Source of the DNA: Arcicella lustrica
GTDB taxonomy: Bacteria; Bacteroidota; Bacteroidia; Cytophagales; Spirosomataceae
Reading direction: 5' to 3'
Assembly (NCBI RefSeq): GCF_034930985.1
Contig: NZ_JAYGIM010000004.1
Location: 226,143-290,142 of the forward strand
Length of the DNA: 64,000 nucleotides
The notes under the pieces are model-generated. The model saw nothing but the letters and a program-made list of their open reading frames with translations, searched no databases and was not told the DNA's origin. Below, one piece after another: positions 32,972 through 42,419 of this stretch (positions are counted from its first letter, which is position 1; the number at the start of each line of letters is the position of its first letter). Position numbers and translations under genes: made by a program.

Positions 32972-35506
32972 TTAATTATTAGATTCCCCACTTTTTACAT
33001 CATCATTTTTAACAGATTTTGATTTTTTCTGTTCTACAAACTTCATGTTACCAATCTTATAACTAAACGTTAATTTGATATTTTGGTTATAAATATTGTT
33101 TACACTTTTCTGACTAAACTGTGCGGTATTCAACGTTGAAGTCATCGTCATTCCTCCAAAGAAATTCTCTGCTGCTAAGCCAATACTTCCTTTTTTGTTG
33201 TTGATATCTTTCTTTACACCAACAGAATACATTCCCATTCCGCTTTGTGAACCTTGTAATTGTACTTGGTTTCCACGGTAACCACCGAATGCTTGAACGC
33301 CCCAACCGTTATTTAATTGTATTTGTGATGAAATTCTTCCACCAATTGTTAAACCTGAGTTACTAATTAGTGAATAACCGCCTGTTGCATTCGCTGCTTG
33401 TCCATCTAAGTAATTATAGTAAATATCTACTCCTCCGTTCAACGACCATTTCGGTGTGATGAAAGTATTTCCAAAAATATTCGCTCCGTATGTTTGTTGC
33501 TTACCAATGTTTTGGAAAGTTGTTACGATTGCCCCAACCAAAGTGTCTGATGGTGTACTGATTCTTACAATTGAATTGTTTGTCTGACGACCGAACACCG
33601 ATACATTCAAATACGTTCTGTTGATATTTTTACTCAAACTTAATTCAATATTATTGGTAATTTCTGGTTTTAAGCTCGGATTACCAATCGTAATATTTTG
33701 TGCATTTGAAGCATTGAAGTTCGGATTCAGTTGTTGTAAACCCGGACGTTGAATACGATTATTGTAAGCCAATTTCAAAGTTGCACCACCTAAACTTTTA
33801 GAAATATTAATACTTGGCACTAAATTTCCATAAGATGGAATATTGATAGCATTCTTATCGGTCGTAGCATCAATTGTTGTGTATTCGTAACGTGTTCCTA
33901 CTTTGAAAGTATATTTATTCTTGGTTGAATAAGTATAAGAAACATATCCCGACGAAATCATTTGCTTGTAATTCAATAAGCCCGAAGGATTATTAGCATC
34001 TGTACTATATCCTCCTGTACTACCTGCGAATAAATATTGGTAGTCGCTATCTACTTGACGAGTAATACTTTTTAAACCTACTTCAAACATTTGGTTTTGT
34101 TTGATTGGTGTTTGATAATCTGTTTGAAGTGTAATCTCACGGTTGGTATTACCGTTGATGTTTCTCTGACGACTCAATAATTCACTAGCTCCGTTCAAAA
34201 TATTAGCATCAAAATTATTCGTTAAATTATTTTGGCTGTATTGAGTAGAAATAGACCACTCTTGTTGTGGTTTGAATGTTTTGATATAATCAACATTCAC
34301 ATCTACTGAATTGGATAAATCTTTGCTATCAACATCTCTGTAAGAAGTAGAAGTTAACGAACTGTTTGAAAATAATCTCGTGATATAATCTTGGCTACGT
34401 TCTAAATTTCTTGTACCAAAAGCTACCGAAGCATTGATTGATTGACTTTTTGAAATTTCATAATCAAAACCTAAGTTATATCTTCCAAAAAGACCGTTGT
34501 CTTTAGCATCAGAACTTTGTTGTGTTAATTGTGTAACACCATCTCTCACAGTTGATTGCTCTAAAGAAGTAGCTGATTTATTGTAGAATAATCTTCCAAA
34601 ACCTCCTAAAGTAACACCTAATTTACCACTACGATAGCTTCCGTTTAGTCCTAAGTTTGAAGCACGAAGTCCTACTCCTGAATCTACATTCAATGTCAAA
34701 CCTTCAATAGATGATTTTTTAGTGATGATGTTGATAATCCCCGCTGAACCTTCAGCATCATATTTAGCCGATGGCGAAGTAATTACTTCTACCGTTTTAA
34801 TCAAATCAGCAGGAATCATTTTCAAAGCATCTGCAATACTGCTTGCTACAATGGTAGAAGGCTTATTATTGATTAAAACTTTAATATTGGTCGTTCCTCT
34901 TAGCGATACATTTCCATCTAAATCGACCGAAAGCATTGGTACTTTTTTCAAAATATCCGAAGCGTCTCCGCCTTTTGCTAACATATCTTTTTCAGCATTA
35001 TATACTAGGCGGTCAACTTTTTCTTCAATCAATGCTTTTTCAGCTGTAACTGTTACTCCATCTAACATTTGAGAAATTGGTGCTAATTTCAATACGCCCA
35101 AATCAATGTCTTTTCCTTTTTCTACTTTAATATTATCAATGGTTTTACTTTCAAAACCGATGAACGAAATCGTTAATTTATAATCACCAACAGCAACTTT
35201 CGTTAATGAAAATTTCCCCTTTTCATCTGCCATTGTTCCATCAACTGGCTTTTTAGTAGCTTTGTTGATTAATGAAATATTCGCAAATTCTACCGCATTC
35301 GTAGCAGTTGAATCAATGATAAAACCTGAGATTTTAGAATTTCCCTTAGGAGTATTGATTTCAAAACTTGGTGCAGCTTGTTGTTGAGAAGTTTGTCTTC
35401 TACCATTTCCATCTCCACCGCCTCCGTTTGGCGGACCTCCGAATTGAGCTAATGCGATTTCACTACTTGTGAAAATGATTAGGAATAATGTTAATAATTT
35501 TTTCAT
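32972..35506 (-). CDS. TonB-dependent receptor, outer-membrane beta-barrel family
   Basis: A signal peptide is followed by a Gly/Gln-rich low-complexity stretch (residues 21-45). Next are a carboxypeptidase-like domain (KISGFIIDSTATNAVEFANISL) and a plug domain (DASDILKKVPMLSVDLDGNVSLRGTTNIKVLINNKP, then SPSAKYDAEGSAGIINIITKK). The barrel belongs to the OMP_b-brl_3 type. It has no SusD partner, so it is not a PUL transporter; the substrate is unknown. The charged Lys/Asp C-terminal tail after the barrel (SKSVKNDDVKSGESNN) is unusual for this fold. The YceI gene follows. Confidence 0.9.
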   Translation of the reverse strand: MKKLLTLFLIIFTSSEIALAQFGGPPNGGGGDGNGRRQTSQQQAAPSFEINTPKGNSKISGFIIDSTATNAVEFANISLINKATKKPVDGTMADEKGKFSLTKVAVGDYKLTISFIGFESKTIDNIKVEKGKDIDLGVLKLAPISQMLDGVTVTAEKALIEEKVDRLVYNAEKDMLAKGGDASDILKKVPMLSVDLDGNVSLRGTTNIKVLINNKPSTIVASSIADALKMIPADLIKTVEVITSPSAKYDAEGSAGIINIITKKSSIEGLTLNVDSGVGLRASNLGLNGSYRSGKLGVTLGGFGRLFYNKSATSLEQSTVRDGVTQLTQQSSDAKDNGLFGRYNLGFDYEISKSQSINASVAFGTRNLERSQDYITRLFSNSSLTSTSYRDVDSKDLSNSVDVNVDYIKTFKPQQEWSISTQYSQNNLTNNFDANILNGASELLSRQRNINGNTNREITLQTDYQTPIKQNQMFEVGLKSITRQVDSDYQYLFAGSTGGYSTDANNPSGLLNYKQMISSGYVSYTYSTKNKYTFKVGTRYEYTTIDATTDKNAINIPSYGNLVPSINISKSLGGATLKLAYNNRIQRPGLQQLNPNFNASNAQNITIGNPSLKPEITNNIELSLSKNINRTYLNVSVFGRQTNNSIVRISTPSDTLVGAIVTTFQNIGKQQTYGANIFGNTFITPKWSLNGGVDIYYNYLDGQAANATGGYSLISNSGLTIGGRISSQIQLNNGWGVQAFGGYRGNQVQLQGSQSGMGMYSVGVKKDINNKKGSIGLAAENFFGGMTMTSTLNTAQFSQKSVNNIYNQNIKLTFSYKIGNMKFVEQKKSKSVKNDDVKSGESNN

Positions 35507-35824
35507 CGTCGTAAAATATTTGATTGTATCGAAAACGCTTTTGATTTTTTGGTCTTTGTGAATTTCTTGCTACAAAACAAATACAATAAAATGAAAGGAA
35601 AATCAGCGATAGACAACCTGGGGAGGAAAATCGACGAATCGGATACCAACACGATAAAGTGGAATTGTCGGGATTTCGAGGTGAATTATCGGATAAAATA
35701 GAGGACTCATCCAATAGTTTAGACAATTGGAGTACTTCAAGCCCATCAAGAGTATATATGTTAGTTTTTTTACAGAAATTTGAGTTGAACTTATACCAAA
35801 CTGATTATTATTCATTATAAAAAT
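35507..35824. other. intergenic region with no convincing gene
   Basis: This 318-bp gap separates the divergent TonB receptor and LytS genes and must carry both promoters. The stretch about 35650-35715 shows three weak copies of GAATTATCGG-like sequence at 21-bp spacing, possibly a decayed relative of the arrays elsewhere. Confidence 0.4.
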
Positions 35825-36853
35825 ATGCAAGCTTATATCCAACGAAATAGAATCTTACTCATACACTTGTCTTTCTGGTGTGTGTATTTCTCTTTCTTTT
35901 ATTATCAAGTCAGCTTCACCAAACCCGGTGAAGAACCCGATTTAGTAGAAGCTTTGGTTACTTCCGTACTTCACGTAGGTTTTGTAGCCTTAGTGGCTTA
36001 TATCAATTATTTTATTTTTCTTCCACGTTTTCTAAAGAACAAGAACCTTGTAGCTTATTTGTTTGAATTCCTTCCACTTTTTGCCATTATGATTACAGCA
36101 TATATCTATGTAAAAAGGTATCAAATGGCACATAATGAGCATATCGGTTACTTTTATAGCTCGAAATTTATTGTTCAACAAGCTGTAGGAACGTTTTTCA
36201 TTGTCATTTTTGTGGGAATGTTAAAGTTTGCAGAAGATTGGTTAGAACTTGAAGCCAAACGAAAAGAAGTAGAAAATGAAAAGTTGATGGCAGAGCTTAC
36301 TTTCTTGAAAGCGCAAATCAATCCGCACTTTTTATTTAATACTTTGAACAATCTGTATTATTTAGCATTTACCAATTCGCCAAATACTACCGAAGTAATT
36401 GCTAAATTATCACAAATGATGCGCTACATGATTTATGATTCTAATCATGCGAAAGTATTGTTAAGTAAAGAAATTGAGTATATCGAAAATTATATTAGTC
36501 TCGAAAAACTACGGTTGAACAACCAAATTCCGATTAGTTTTGAAATTGAAGGAAACATCACACAAGCACAAATTGTCCCTTTAATTCTGATTACTTTTCT
36601 GGAGAATGCTTTCAAACATGGTGTAAGTAATAATTCAACCGATGCTTTTATTGCTGTAAAATTATTGGTGAGTAACGAGTCTTTGATTTATACGGTAGAA
36701 AACAGTAAATTGAAGTCTTCAAATCATGAAAAATCAGGTATTGGTTTAAGAAATGTTAGTCGTAGATTAGATTTGAGCTACGCTAATAAATACCAATTAG
36801 ACGTTGAAGACGGAGAAACGAATTATAAAGTAAAATTAACGCTTGTAATTTAA
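35825..36853 (+). CDS. LytS/YehU-type membrane sensor histidine kinase
   Basis: Four hydrophobic helices (about 10-30, 42-65, 75-96 and 118-135) form the membrane part. A short coiled coil follows, then the His_kinase domain with LKAQINPHFLFNTLNNLYY (His168) and a C-terminal ATPase domain (LITFLENAFKHGV, GIGLRNVSRRL). It pairs with the LytTR regulator 126 bp downstream on the same strand. There is no extracellular sensor domain, so the signal is likely sensed in the membrane. Confidence 0.92.
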   Translation: MQAYIQRNRILLIHLSFWCVYFSFFYYQVSFTKPGEEPDLVEALVTSVLHVGFVALVAYINYFIFLPRFLKNKNLVAYLFEFLPLFAIMITAYIYVKRYQMAHNEHIGYFYSSKFIVQQAVGTFFIVIFVGMLKFAEDWLELEAKRKEVENEKLMAELTFLKAQINPHFLFNTLNNLYYLAFTNSPNTTEVIAKLSQMMRYMIYDSNHAKVLLSKEIEYIENYISLEKLRLNNQIPISFEIEGNITQAQIVPLILITFLENAFKHGVSNNSTDAFIAVKLLVSNESLIYTVENSKLKSSNHEKSGIGLRNVSRRLDLSYANKYQLDVEDGETNYKVKLTLVI

Positions 36854-36975
36854 TTGTGAATTGTGATTGAGTGAATTAGTGATTTCTATAAAACATTACT
36901 CATTAATTCGCAATTCTCTAATTCACAATTAAAAAAATCACTAAATCACAATTAACACAATCACTCACAACTAAA
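36854..36975. repeat. inverted repeat of 7-8 bp words between lytS- and lytT-like genes
   Basis: The sequence starts directly after the kinase stop with AATTGTGAATTGTGATTGAG and GAATTAGTGATTT. It turns into reverse-complement words (CTCTAATTCACAATT, ATCACTAAATCACAATTAAC, CAATCACTCACAAC) up to the next gene. It could form hairpins in the mRNA joining the two genes and reduce regulator expression. Confidence 0.68.
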
Positions 36976-36979
36976 AAAG

Positions 36980-37735
36980 ATGCCCCATACTTGTATCATT
37001 GTTGAAGATGAACCTTTGGCTCGTAGTTTAATGGAAACTTACGTGAAAAAAGTGCCGTACTTGCAATTAGTACAATCTTTTTCAGACCCATTAAAAGCTT
37101 TAGATTTTCTTAGAGATAATACGGTTGATATTCTTTTCTCGGACATCCAAATGCCTGAGATAACTGGCATTACTTTGTTAAAAATTTTACAGAAAAAACC
37201 TTTGATAATTCTCACGACGGCATATTCTGAATATGCCATAGAAGGCTATGAATTAGATGTGTTGGATTATTTGTTGAAACCCATCACCTTTGAAAGATTC
37301 TTAAAATCTGTTGAAAAAGCTTCTTTACGACTGAATACGACTGTTTCTGTTCAACAACAGCCACAAGCACCTGTGATACAAGAGAAGGTAATCAAAGAAG
37401 TAATCATCAACCAAGCAGATGCAACACAGGCTTTTATTTTTGTAAAAGATGGCACAAAACTGGTAAAAATTCGCTTGTCGGAAATTATGTATATTGAAGG
37501 TTTGAAGGATTACGTCACCATTTATACTACTCAACAAAAAGTAGTGGCATTACAAACTTTGAAAGCTTTGGAAGCTCAATTGCCCGAAACACAATTCGTC
37601 AGAATACATAATTCTTATATTGTAGCTTTAGAATGGATAGAATCTGTTCACCGAGAAAAAGTACAAATCGGCAAAGTATTTTTACCGATTTCGGATACTT
37701 ATAGAAAGGCGTTTAAGGAGTTTATTGAACGATGA
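36980..37735 (+). CDS. LytTR-family response regulator
   Basis: The receiver domain has Glu9/Asp10, phospho-acceptor Asp55 (ILFSDIQMPEITG) and the switch lysine in DYLLKPITFERF. A Gln/Val-rich linker (about 115-140) leads to a LytTR DNA-binding domain. That domain contains IFVKDGTKLVKIRLSEIMYIEGLKDYVTIYT, ALEAQLPETQFVRIHNSYIV and VFLPISDTYRKAF. It is the partner of the LytS-type kinase just upstream. Confidence 0.94.
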   Translation: MPHTCIIVEDEPLARSLMETYVKKVPYLQLVQSFSDPLKALDFLRDNTVDILFSDIQMPEITGITLLKILQKKPLIILTTAYSEYAIEGYELDVLDYLLKPITFERFLKSVEKASLRLNTTVSVQQQPQAPVIQEKVIKEVIINQADATQAFIFVKDGTKLVKIRLSEIMYIEGLKDYVTIYTTQQKVVALQTLKALEAQLPETQFVRIHNSYIVALEWIESVHREKVQIGKVFLPISDTYRKAFKEFIER

Positions 37736-37737
37736 AA

Positions 37738-37816
37738 TAGCTTTTCAGCTGTGAGCTATGAGCAATGAGCTAAGTTTATCAAAAACTCATAGCTCATCGC
37801 TGAAAGCTCAAAGCTA
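37738..37816. repeat. heptamer inverted repeat between convergent genes
   Basis: The left arm from 37747 reads AGCTGTG, AGCTATG, AGCAATG, AGCTAAG. The right arm reads CTCATAG, CTCATCG, CTGAAAG, CTCAAAG, CTA, so it pairs with the left arm over about 20 bp (TTTCAGC..TGAGCTATGAG). It starts three bases after the regulator stop and ends at the GH1 stop, so it may terminate both genes. Confidence 0.78.
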
Positions 37817-39205
37817 TTTTAAAAACTCTTCAAACCATCTCCCCGATTCTTTCACTGTTCTTTCTTGGGTTTTGAAATCTATATGAACCAAACCGAATCT
37901 TGGTTTATAACCTTCTGTCCATTCAAAATTGTCTGTCAACGTCCAAGCTAAGTAACCATTTATATTTACTCCTTCTTGCTTGGCTTTCAAGATATGTTGT
38001 AAATAACTTTGGTAAAAGGCTACTCTTTGGCTATCATTTATCTTTCCGTCAATTAATTCATCTTTAAAAGCCGCACCGTTTTCCGTCACCATAATTTGTT
38101 TGATGTCTTTGTATTCACCAAACTGTTTCAAAATATTGTACATTCCATCAGGCGACACTTCCCAGCCCAAGTCCGTTACATTATCAATCTTTCTGGTTTT
38201 AGGTTTTACTTCAAGGGCTTTTAAATAAGGAATCCAAAAGGCACTTTTCACTACCAATTTAAAGTAATTCTGCACACCAATAAAGTCGAAATCAAAAGCC
38301 AATTTCTCCATATCTCCCGCATGAACATATTTTTTCATCATATTTTGTAGAAAAGGCAGCTCATGTACAGGATAACCCAAGCCCAAAGTAGGTTCAAGAA
38401 ACAAACGATTCAGTAAAGCATCAATGCGTTTGGCAGCTCTTTTATCATTTTCGCTATCGGTAAAAGGCTCGATGAATGAACAAGAAAAAGTAGTACCAAT
38501 CACTGCTTCGGGGACATTTTTTCGGATAATTCTTCCACCTTCGGCTTGGCACATGGCTACGTGATGTACGGCTGGTAAGAAATTCCTCATACCCAAACGA
38601 CCGGGCGCATGATAGCCCGTCATATAACCCAAACCTGTAAAGCCTGCGGGTTCATTTAGTACCAACCAATGCTTTACTTTGGCAGCAAATTCTCGAGTAA
38701 CAACTTCGCAGTAATCCGAAAACCAGTCGATAACATCACGGTTTGTCCAACCGCCTTTATCTTCTAAGCTTTGGGGTAAATCCCAGTGATAAAGCGTGAC
38801 ATAAGGTTCTAATCCGTTTTCTAAACAACAGTCTATTACTTGATGATAAAACTCTAATCCAGCCTGATTTACCTTGCCAGTGCCATGCGGCAAGATACGT
38901 GTCCAAGCAATAGAAAAACGGAAAGTATTAAAATTGAGCGATTTTGCCAGTAAAATATCTTCTTCAAAACGATGGTAGAAATCGCAAGCTACTTTAGCAT
39001 TTTGCTGGTCTTTGATTTTATTCTTTTTATGTGAAAACTTATCCCAGATAGATTCACCTTTACCATCTTTATCCCAAGCACCTTCGTTTTGAAAAGCAGC
39101 CATGGCTATTCCCCAAGCAAAATCTTTCCCGAATGCTTCTTTTGAAAAAGTATTTTCCTGCACAACAGTAGTGGGCGACAAACTAATATATTGATTCTCT
39201 TGCAT
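37814..39205 (-). CDS. GH1 beta-glucosidase-type glycoside hydrolase
   Basis: GH1 motifs run in order: FAWGIAMAAFQNEGAWDKDGKGESIWD, NTFRFSIAWTRILP, VTLYHWDLPQSLEDKGGW, the acid/base in VLNEPAGF (Glu185) and the nucleophile in VTENGAAF (Glu375). LAWTLTDNFEWTEGYKPRFGLVHID comes near the end. No signal peptide is visible; the first 24 residues are a polar extension, so it is probably cytoplasmic. It likely cleaves short beta-glucosides, for example the products of the PUL 8 kb away. Confidence 0.94.
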   Translation of the reverse strand: MQENQYISLSPTTVVQENTFSKEAFGKDFAWGIAMAAFQNEGAWDKDGKGESIWDKFSHKKNKIKDQQNAKVACDFYHRFEEDILLAKSLNFNTFRFSIAWTRILPHGTGKVNQAGLEFYHQVIDCCLENGLEPYVTLYHWDLPQSLEDKGGWTNRDVIDWFSDYCEVVTREFAAKVKHWLVLNEPAGFTGLGYMTGYHAPGRLGMRNFLPAVHHVAMCQAEGGRIIRKNVPEAVIGTTFSCSFIEPFTDSENDKRAAKRIDALLNRLFLEPTLGLGYPVHELPFLQNMMKKYVHAGDMEKLAFDFDFIGVQNYFKLVVKSAFWIPYLKALEVKPKTRKIDNVTDLGWEVSPDGMYNILKQFGEYKDIKQIMVTENGAAFKDELIDGKINDSQRVAFYQSYLQHILKAKQEGVNINGYLAWTLTDNFEWTEGYKPRFGLVHIDFKTQERTVKESGRWFEEFLK

Positions 39206-39401
39206 TTACACCTAAAATTTTGGGTTGCAAAAGTAAGTATAAAAATCGTTATTGTTATGTTAAATTTTTGGAAGGGAAGGTTGGCTTGGTAAATTGGTTG
39301 AGAACAAATGCTATTCATTAATTTTGGTTTATAGGAAATACTAAAATCTGAATATGAAACTAAAGAAATTGTATTAATAAAACTTAATCCATTCAATTAA
39401 A

Positions 39402-40118
39402 ATGAAATACGTGAGTTTAGAAGAAACCCTGAAAATTTGTTTGAGAGATGAGAAAATTTGTTTAGAACGAATAAATTTATCTGAGTATAGGAATTGGGCT
39501 ATAGGAAATCTAGAGTTGACAGCCAGAGGTATAGCCATTCATTCTATGTATGTTTTAAATGATTATGTTAAAGCCAGAGAACATTTTTATAAAGCCGCTT
39601 TATGTGGAGAATATATGGTGAGAAATTATGATGAGCTGATGGATACCTCAATTTATAAAATTTGCTGTGCTGTGTTAAGTGACAATACAGATATTATTAA
39701 TCGCTATGGAACACTAAAGAATAAAGTGTCAAACAAGAATTTTATTGGTTATATTTTTAATACTGCCATTAGGTCTATTATTACTGATAATGCAGAAGAG
39801 CTTAAAGCCCAAATTGAGAAATTAAAAATAACTGTTACGAAGAAAGGAAATAAAGGTTTTACAGGAATGATTAACGTTTGTGAGGGTATTTTGAACAACA
39901 ACAAAATACTAGTAGAACAGGGGTTACAAGAATTAATTAAAACACACGGAAGAAGAGGTGAATTTTGGTATGCAAAAACCTATTTTTCATTTGAAATAAC
40001 AGCATTAGCTAAGTTAGCTTGGCGAAAAGGGATAGAAGTAGAAGTAGATAGCCCATTAGTACCCAAAGAGATGTTACCAGTCAGAGAACTTGATAATTAT
40101 ATTGGTTATGAATTTTAA
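39402..40118 (+). CDS. Imm49-like immunity protein (orphan)
   Basis: The 238-residue helical protein contains a central region of tandem helices and the closing motif LAKLAWRKGIEVEVDSPLVPKEMLP, which I recognise from the Imm49 immunity family. Members protect against polymorphic nuclease-type toxins. No toxin, Rhs or type VI gene is in the window, so this is a solitary immunity gene, perhaps a defence against neighbours. A strong terminator follows at 40213-40256. The family call rests on memory of the motif and is moderate. Confidence 0.6.
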   Translation: MKYVSLEETLKICLRDEKICLERINLSEYRNWAIGNLELTARGIAIHSMYVLNDYVKAREHFYKAALCGEYMVRNYDELMDTSIYKICCAVLSDNTDIINRYGTLKNKVSNKNFIGYIFNTAIRSIITDNAEELKAQIEKLKITVTKKGNKGFTGMINVCEGILNNNKILVEQGLQELIKTHGRRGEFWYAKTYFSFEITALAKLAWRKGIEVEVDSPLVPKEMLPVRELDNYIGYEF

Positions 40119-40212
40119 CCATTGCTTGGCGTAGGGTGTTTTTTAACAACAAAATAGTCGCCTTCTTGCAAATAACCTGACTAACAGTAGAAATTCTGTG
40201 TCCATTAAATAC

Positions 40213-40256
40213 AAAAAGCTGTCGAACAACTAATTTCGACAGCTTTTGGTGTTTTT
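40213..40256. terminator. bidirectional terminator after the Imm49-like gene
   Basis: AAAAGCTGTCGAA / TTCGACAGCTTTT, a perfect 13-bp stem with an 8-base loop, is followed by GGTGTTTTT. It lies between the convergent immunity and membrane protein genes. Confidence 0.85.
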
Positions 40257-40277
40257 AATATTCGTGATAACTCACTC

Positions 40278-40802
40278 TTAATAAATCGTCTTATTCGCTT
40301 CGTTCTCGAGTAATATCTCTTTGTCTTCTATGTCATTCTGTACTTTATCAATAAGATATACTAAAAACAATGCTACGATATTTATTGAGAGGATGACTGA
40401 GTTATCGCTTGCATCAAAGTTGAGTGTATTTTCAGCAAGTGAAAAACCTGAGATAACTTTAAATGTTTCGGTATAACTAATACCCAACGACAGCATGATG
40501 CCTGCTACAAACTTTAAAGTAATGCCTGAAAGCGTAAAGTTAAAGATTTGTAATACTTGACTAAGCAATGAAAATTGTAAGCCTTTGTTGTGTTTTCCTT
40601 TCACAAGTAACTGCCCACTATACACCGATAAAGCACTCACAGCTAAACAAAATAAATACAGTATTGCTATTGTTTGATTAACAGTATTTGTTTGTAATAG
40701 TTGATAAATGGTAAAGCCAATACCTGTAACACCACCTATAATTTGATAATAACCAATGTTGTTGAGGATTGTTTTTTGGTCTTTGTTAAGTTCTGTTTCC
40801 AT
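40278..40802 (-). CDS. four-helix membrane protein of unknown function
   Basis: The 174 residues contain four probable membrane helices: about 16-35, 44-65, 85-107 and 138-157. A charged N-terminal stretch and a charged C-terminal tail (DKVQNDIEDKEILLENEANK) lie outside the membrane. I recognise no family. It stands alone, between a terminator and a repeat-rich 675-bp gap. Confidence 0.6.
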   Translation of the reverse strand: METELNKDQKTILNNIGYYQIIGGVTGIGFTIYQLLQTNTVNQTIAILYLFCLAVSALSVYSGQLLVKGKHNKGLQFSLLSQVLQIFNFTLSGITLKFVAGIMLSLGISYTETFKVISGFSLAENTLNFDASDNSVILSINIVALFLVYLIDKVQNDIEDKEILLENEANKTIY

Positions 40803-41124
40803 AATATTTCGATTGCTTGAATGAAAGTTGTTGACTATTTACTGTACGTAAAATCTATTCAAAAAGATTGGCAAATTTAAGAATAATTTTACTCATCGTA
40901 TAGTCTCTAAAACTGTGTCATAAGTAATAATATTGTAGGTTTTATCCTGATTTCTGAAAAAATTTGATAGTTTTTACCTAATTAAAAGCTTAATTATCAC
41001 ACAAATGTCTAGTACTCAATCAGCTAAGACAATAGTTGTGTCAGCTCATCTTTTTTTTAATCAATCGTTCCAATTCAAATAAAGAATTAAAGCCCATAAA
41101 GCTTCTTTATTGACCTGATTTCAT

Positions 41125-41397
41125 TAACACCTCATCAATTTTTAATCATCATTAAACAAACTCTATTGACACTCCACTAATTTCTAATTAACACTCACCA
41201 TTTTTTGTTGACATGCCAGCAATTTTTAGTCAGCTTTCACCATTTTTTGTTGGCTCATCATCAATTTTTAATCAGCTTTCACCATTTTTTAATCAGCTTT
41301 CACCATTTTTTGTTGGCTCGCCATCAATTTTTAATCAGCTTTCACCATTTTTTGTTGGCTTGCCATCAATTTTTAATCAGTATTGAACAAATTATGT
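41125..41397. repeat. 21-bp tandem repeat array, 13 units, second sequence family
   Basis: Thirteen consecutive 21-bp units run from 41125 to 41397. The best conserved, between 41209 and 41376, partly alternate between TCAGCTTTCACCATTTTTTG and TGGCTCGCCATCAATTTTTA types. Outer units are more diverged. Sequence is unrelated to the arrays at 2020 and 12983, but the period is the same. The T-tracts recur every 21 bp, about two helical turns, so this DNA should be intrinsically curved. The 71-codon open frame within it is a by-product. The gap before it (40803-41124) shows nothing else. Confidence 0.9.
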
Positions 41398-41477
41398 TGG
41401 TGCTTTATCAAAAAAAATAGCGTAGCCTACCTTTTATAAATGATAAGCTACGCAGGTTAGAATATTAAAAACATTAA

Positions 41478-41954
41478 TTACTGATTGTTATCTTTTTTAG
41501 GCTTTTTAGAGGATGGTCTTTTGTATCGTTGGGCAATTCTATCTACTAAATCTTTCATTGAACCGTCTTCTTTGCATGCTACTTTCAATAGTTTATATAC
41601 TTTATCCGAAGCAATCATTGCATCGGCGCTGGCGGCCAACATTGTGTCGTCTATCCTATCTAATAAATCTGCTACTGCTAGTTTAACACTTCTTAGCTGA
41701 CTAATTAATACTACATCTTTTTCAAATTCTTCGGTATCAAAATCGCCTGTCATTTTGTTGGGATAGCTTTTAGCGCCCTCCAAGCACAGTAACACATATT
41801 CAACGCTTTTAGAACCCATTACTCTGCTAGGACTTTGGTCTGCTGGCGTACTAATTAAAAAAGGTAATTGGTCTTTTGCTTGTTGCAAGAAAGCAATTGC
41901 TGCTATTTTGTCGGCTTCGTTCAAAACAGCTGAAATTTTGTTGGATGCACTCAT
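41478..41954 (-). CDS. helical protein of unknown function
   Basis: This 158-residue protein is predicted to be soluble and mostly helical (ADKIAAIAFLQQAKDQLPFL, LISQLRSVKLAVADLLDRIDDTMLAASADAMIASDKVYKLLKVACK). It ends in a very basic tail (RYKRPSSKKPKKDNNQ). I know no family and see no catalytic motif. The basic tail might bind nucleic acid, which is only a guess. It is isolated, with array DNA downstream and a 465-bp non-coding gap upstream. Confidence 0.65.
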   Translation of the reverse strand: MSASNKISAVLNEADKIAAIAFLQQAKDQLPFLISTPADQSPSRVMGSKSVEYVLLCLEGAKSYPNKMTGDFDTEEFEKDVVLISQLRSVKLAVADLLDRIDDTMLAASADAMIASDKVYKLLKVACKEDGSMKDLVDRIAQRYKRPSSKKPKKDNNQ

Positions 41955-42330
41955 ACCAGTAAGTTTTATTAAGTTAGAAAAAAGATTTTAGAGAGCGTCC
42001 TTCGTAGAATGTCTTATGGAATAATGGTGTTTACTATTCAATTTTCTCCAATAAGTATATATTACGAAGTATGTTGCAAGAAGAAAGGTAATCGGTGTCG
42101 AAAATCAGGTGCTTGCTACCAATCTTTTGCCTTAACAAACGTATAAAAATTATTGATTGTTTAGCCATAAAACAGGAAGAAATTATAGGGATATTTATTA
42201 AACGGTAATTCAATATTCAATTCAAGACTTTAATTGGAGATTTTAGTATTTGTATGAAGATAAAGCAAACTCAATGAGTAATACTTCTACACTGATATTC
42301 AGACAAATAAAGATAGATTTCGATAAACAA

Positions 42331-42364
42331 ATCAGCCCAACTCGTCATGACGAATTGGGCTGAT
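42331..42364 (-). terminator. terminator-like hairpin after lptD
   Basis: ATCAGCCCAACTCGTC / GACGAATTGGGCTGAT pairs over 16 positions with one mismatch and a 2-base loop. It lies 56 bp after the lptD stop, with a T-rich stretch following on the minus strand. From 41955 to 42330 I see no gene or other structure. Confidence 0.65.
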
Positions 42365-42419
42365 GATGGAATATTTATTTTTAAGGAATACATCCCTCAC
42401 AAGGCATAAATCTTAGCTA

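Noticed and set aside
35591..35842. Small open frames before the LytS gene
   Set aside because: They lie in the promoter gap, overlap the start of lytS-like coding sequence in one case, and have no family features.
41205..41420. 71-codon open frame rich in Phe and His
   Set aside because: It is the translation of the third array, with no start signal.
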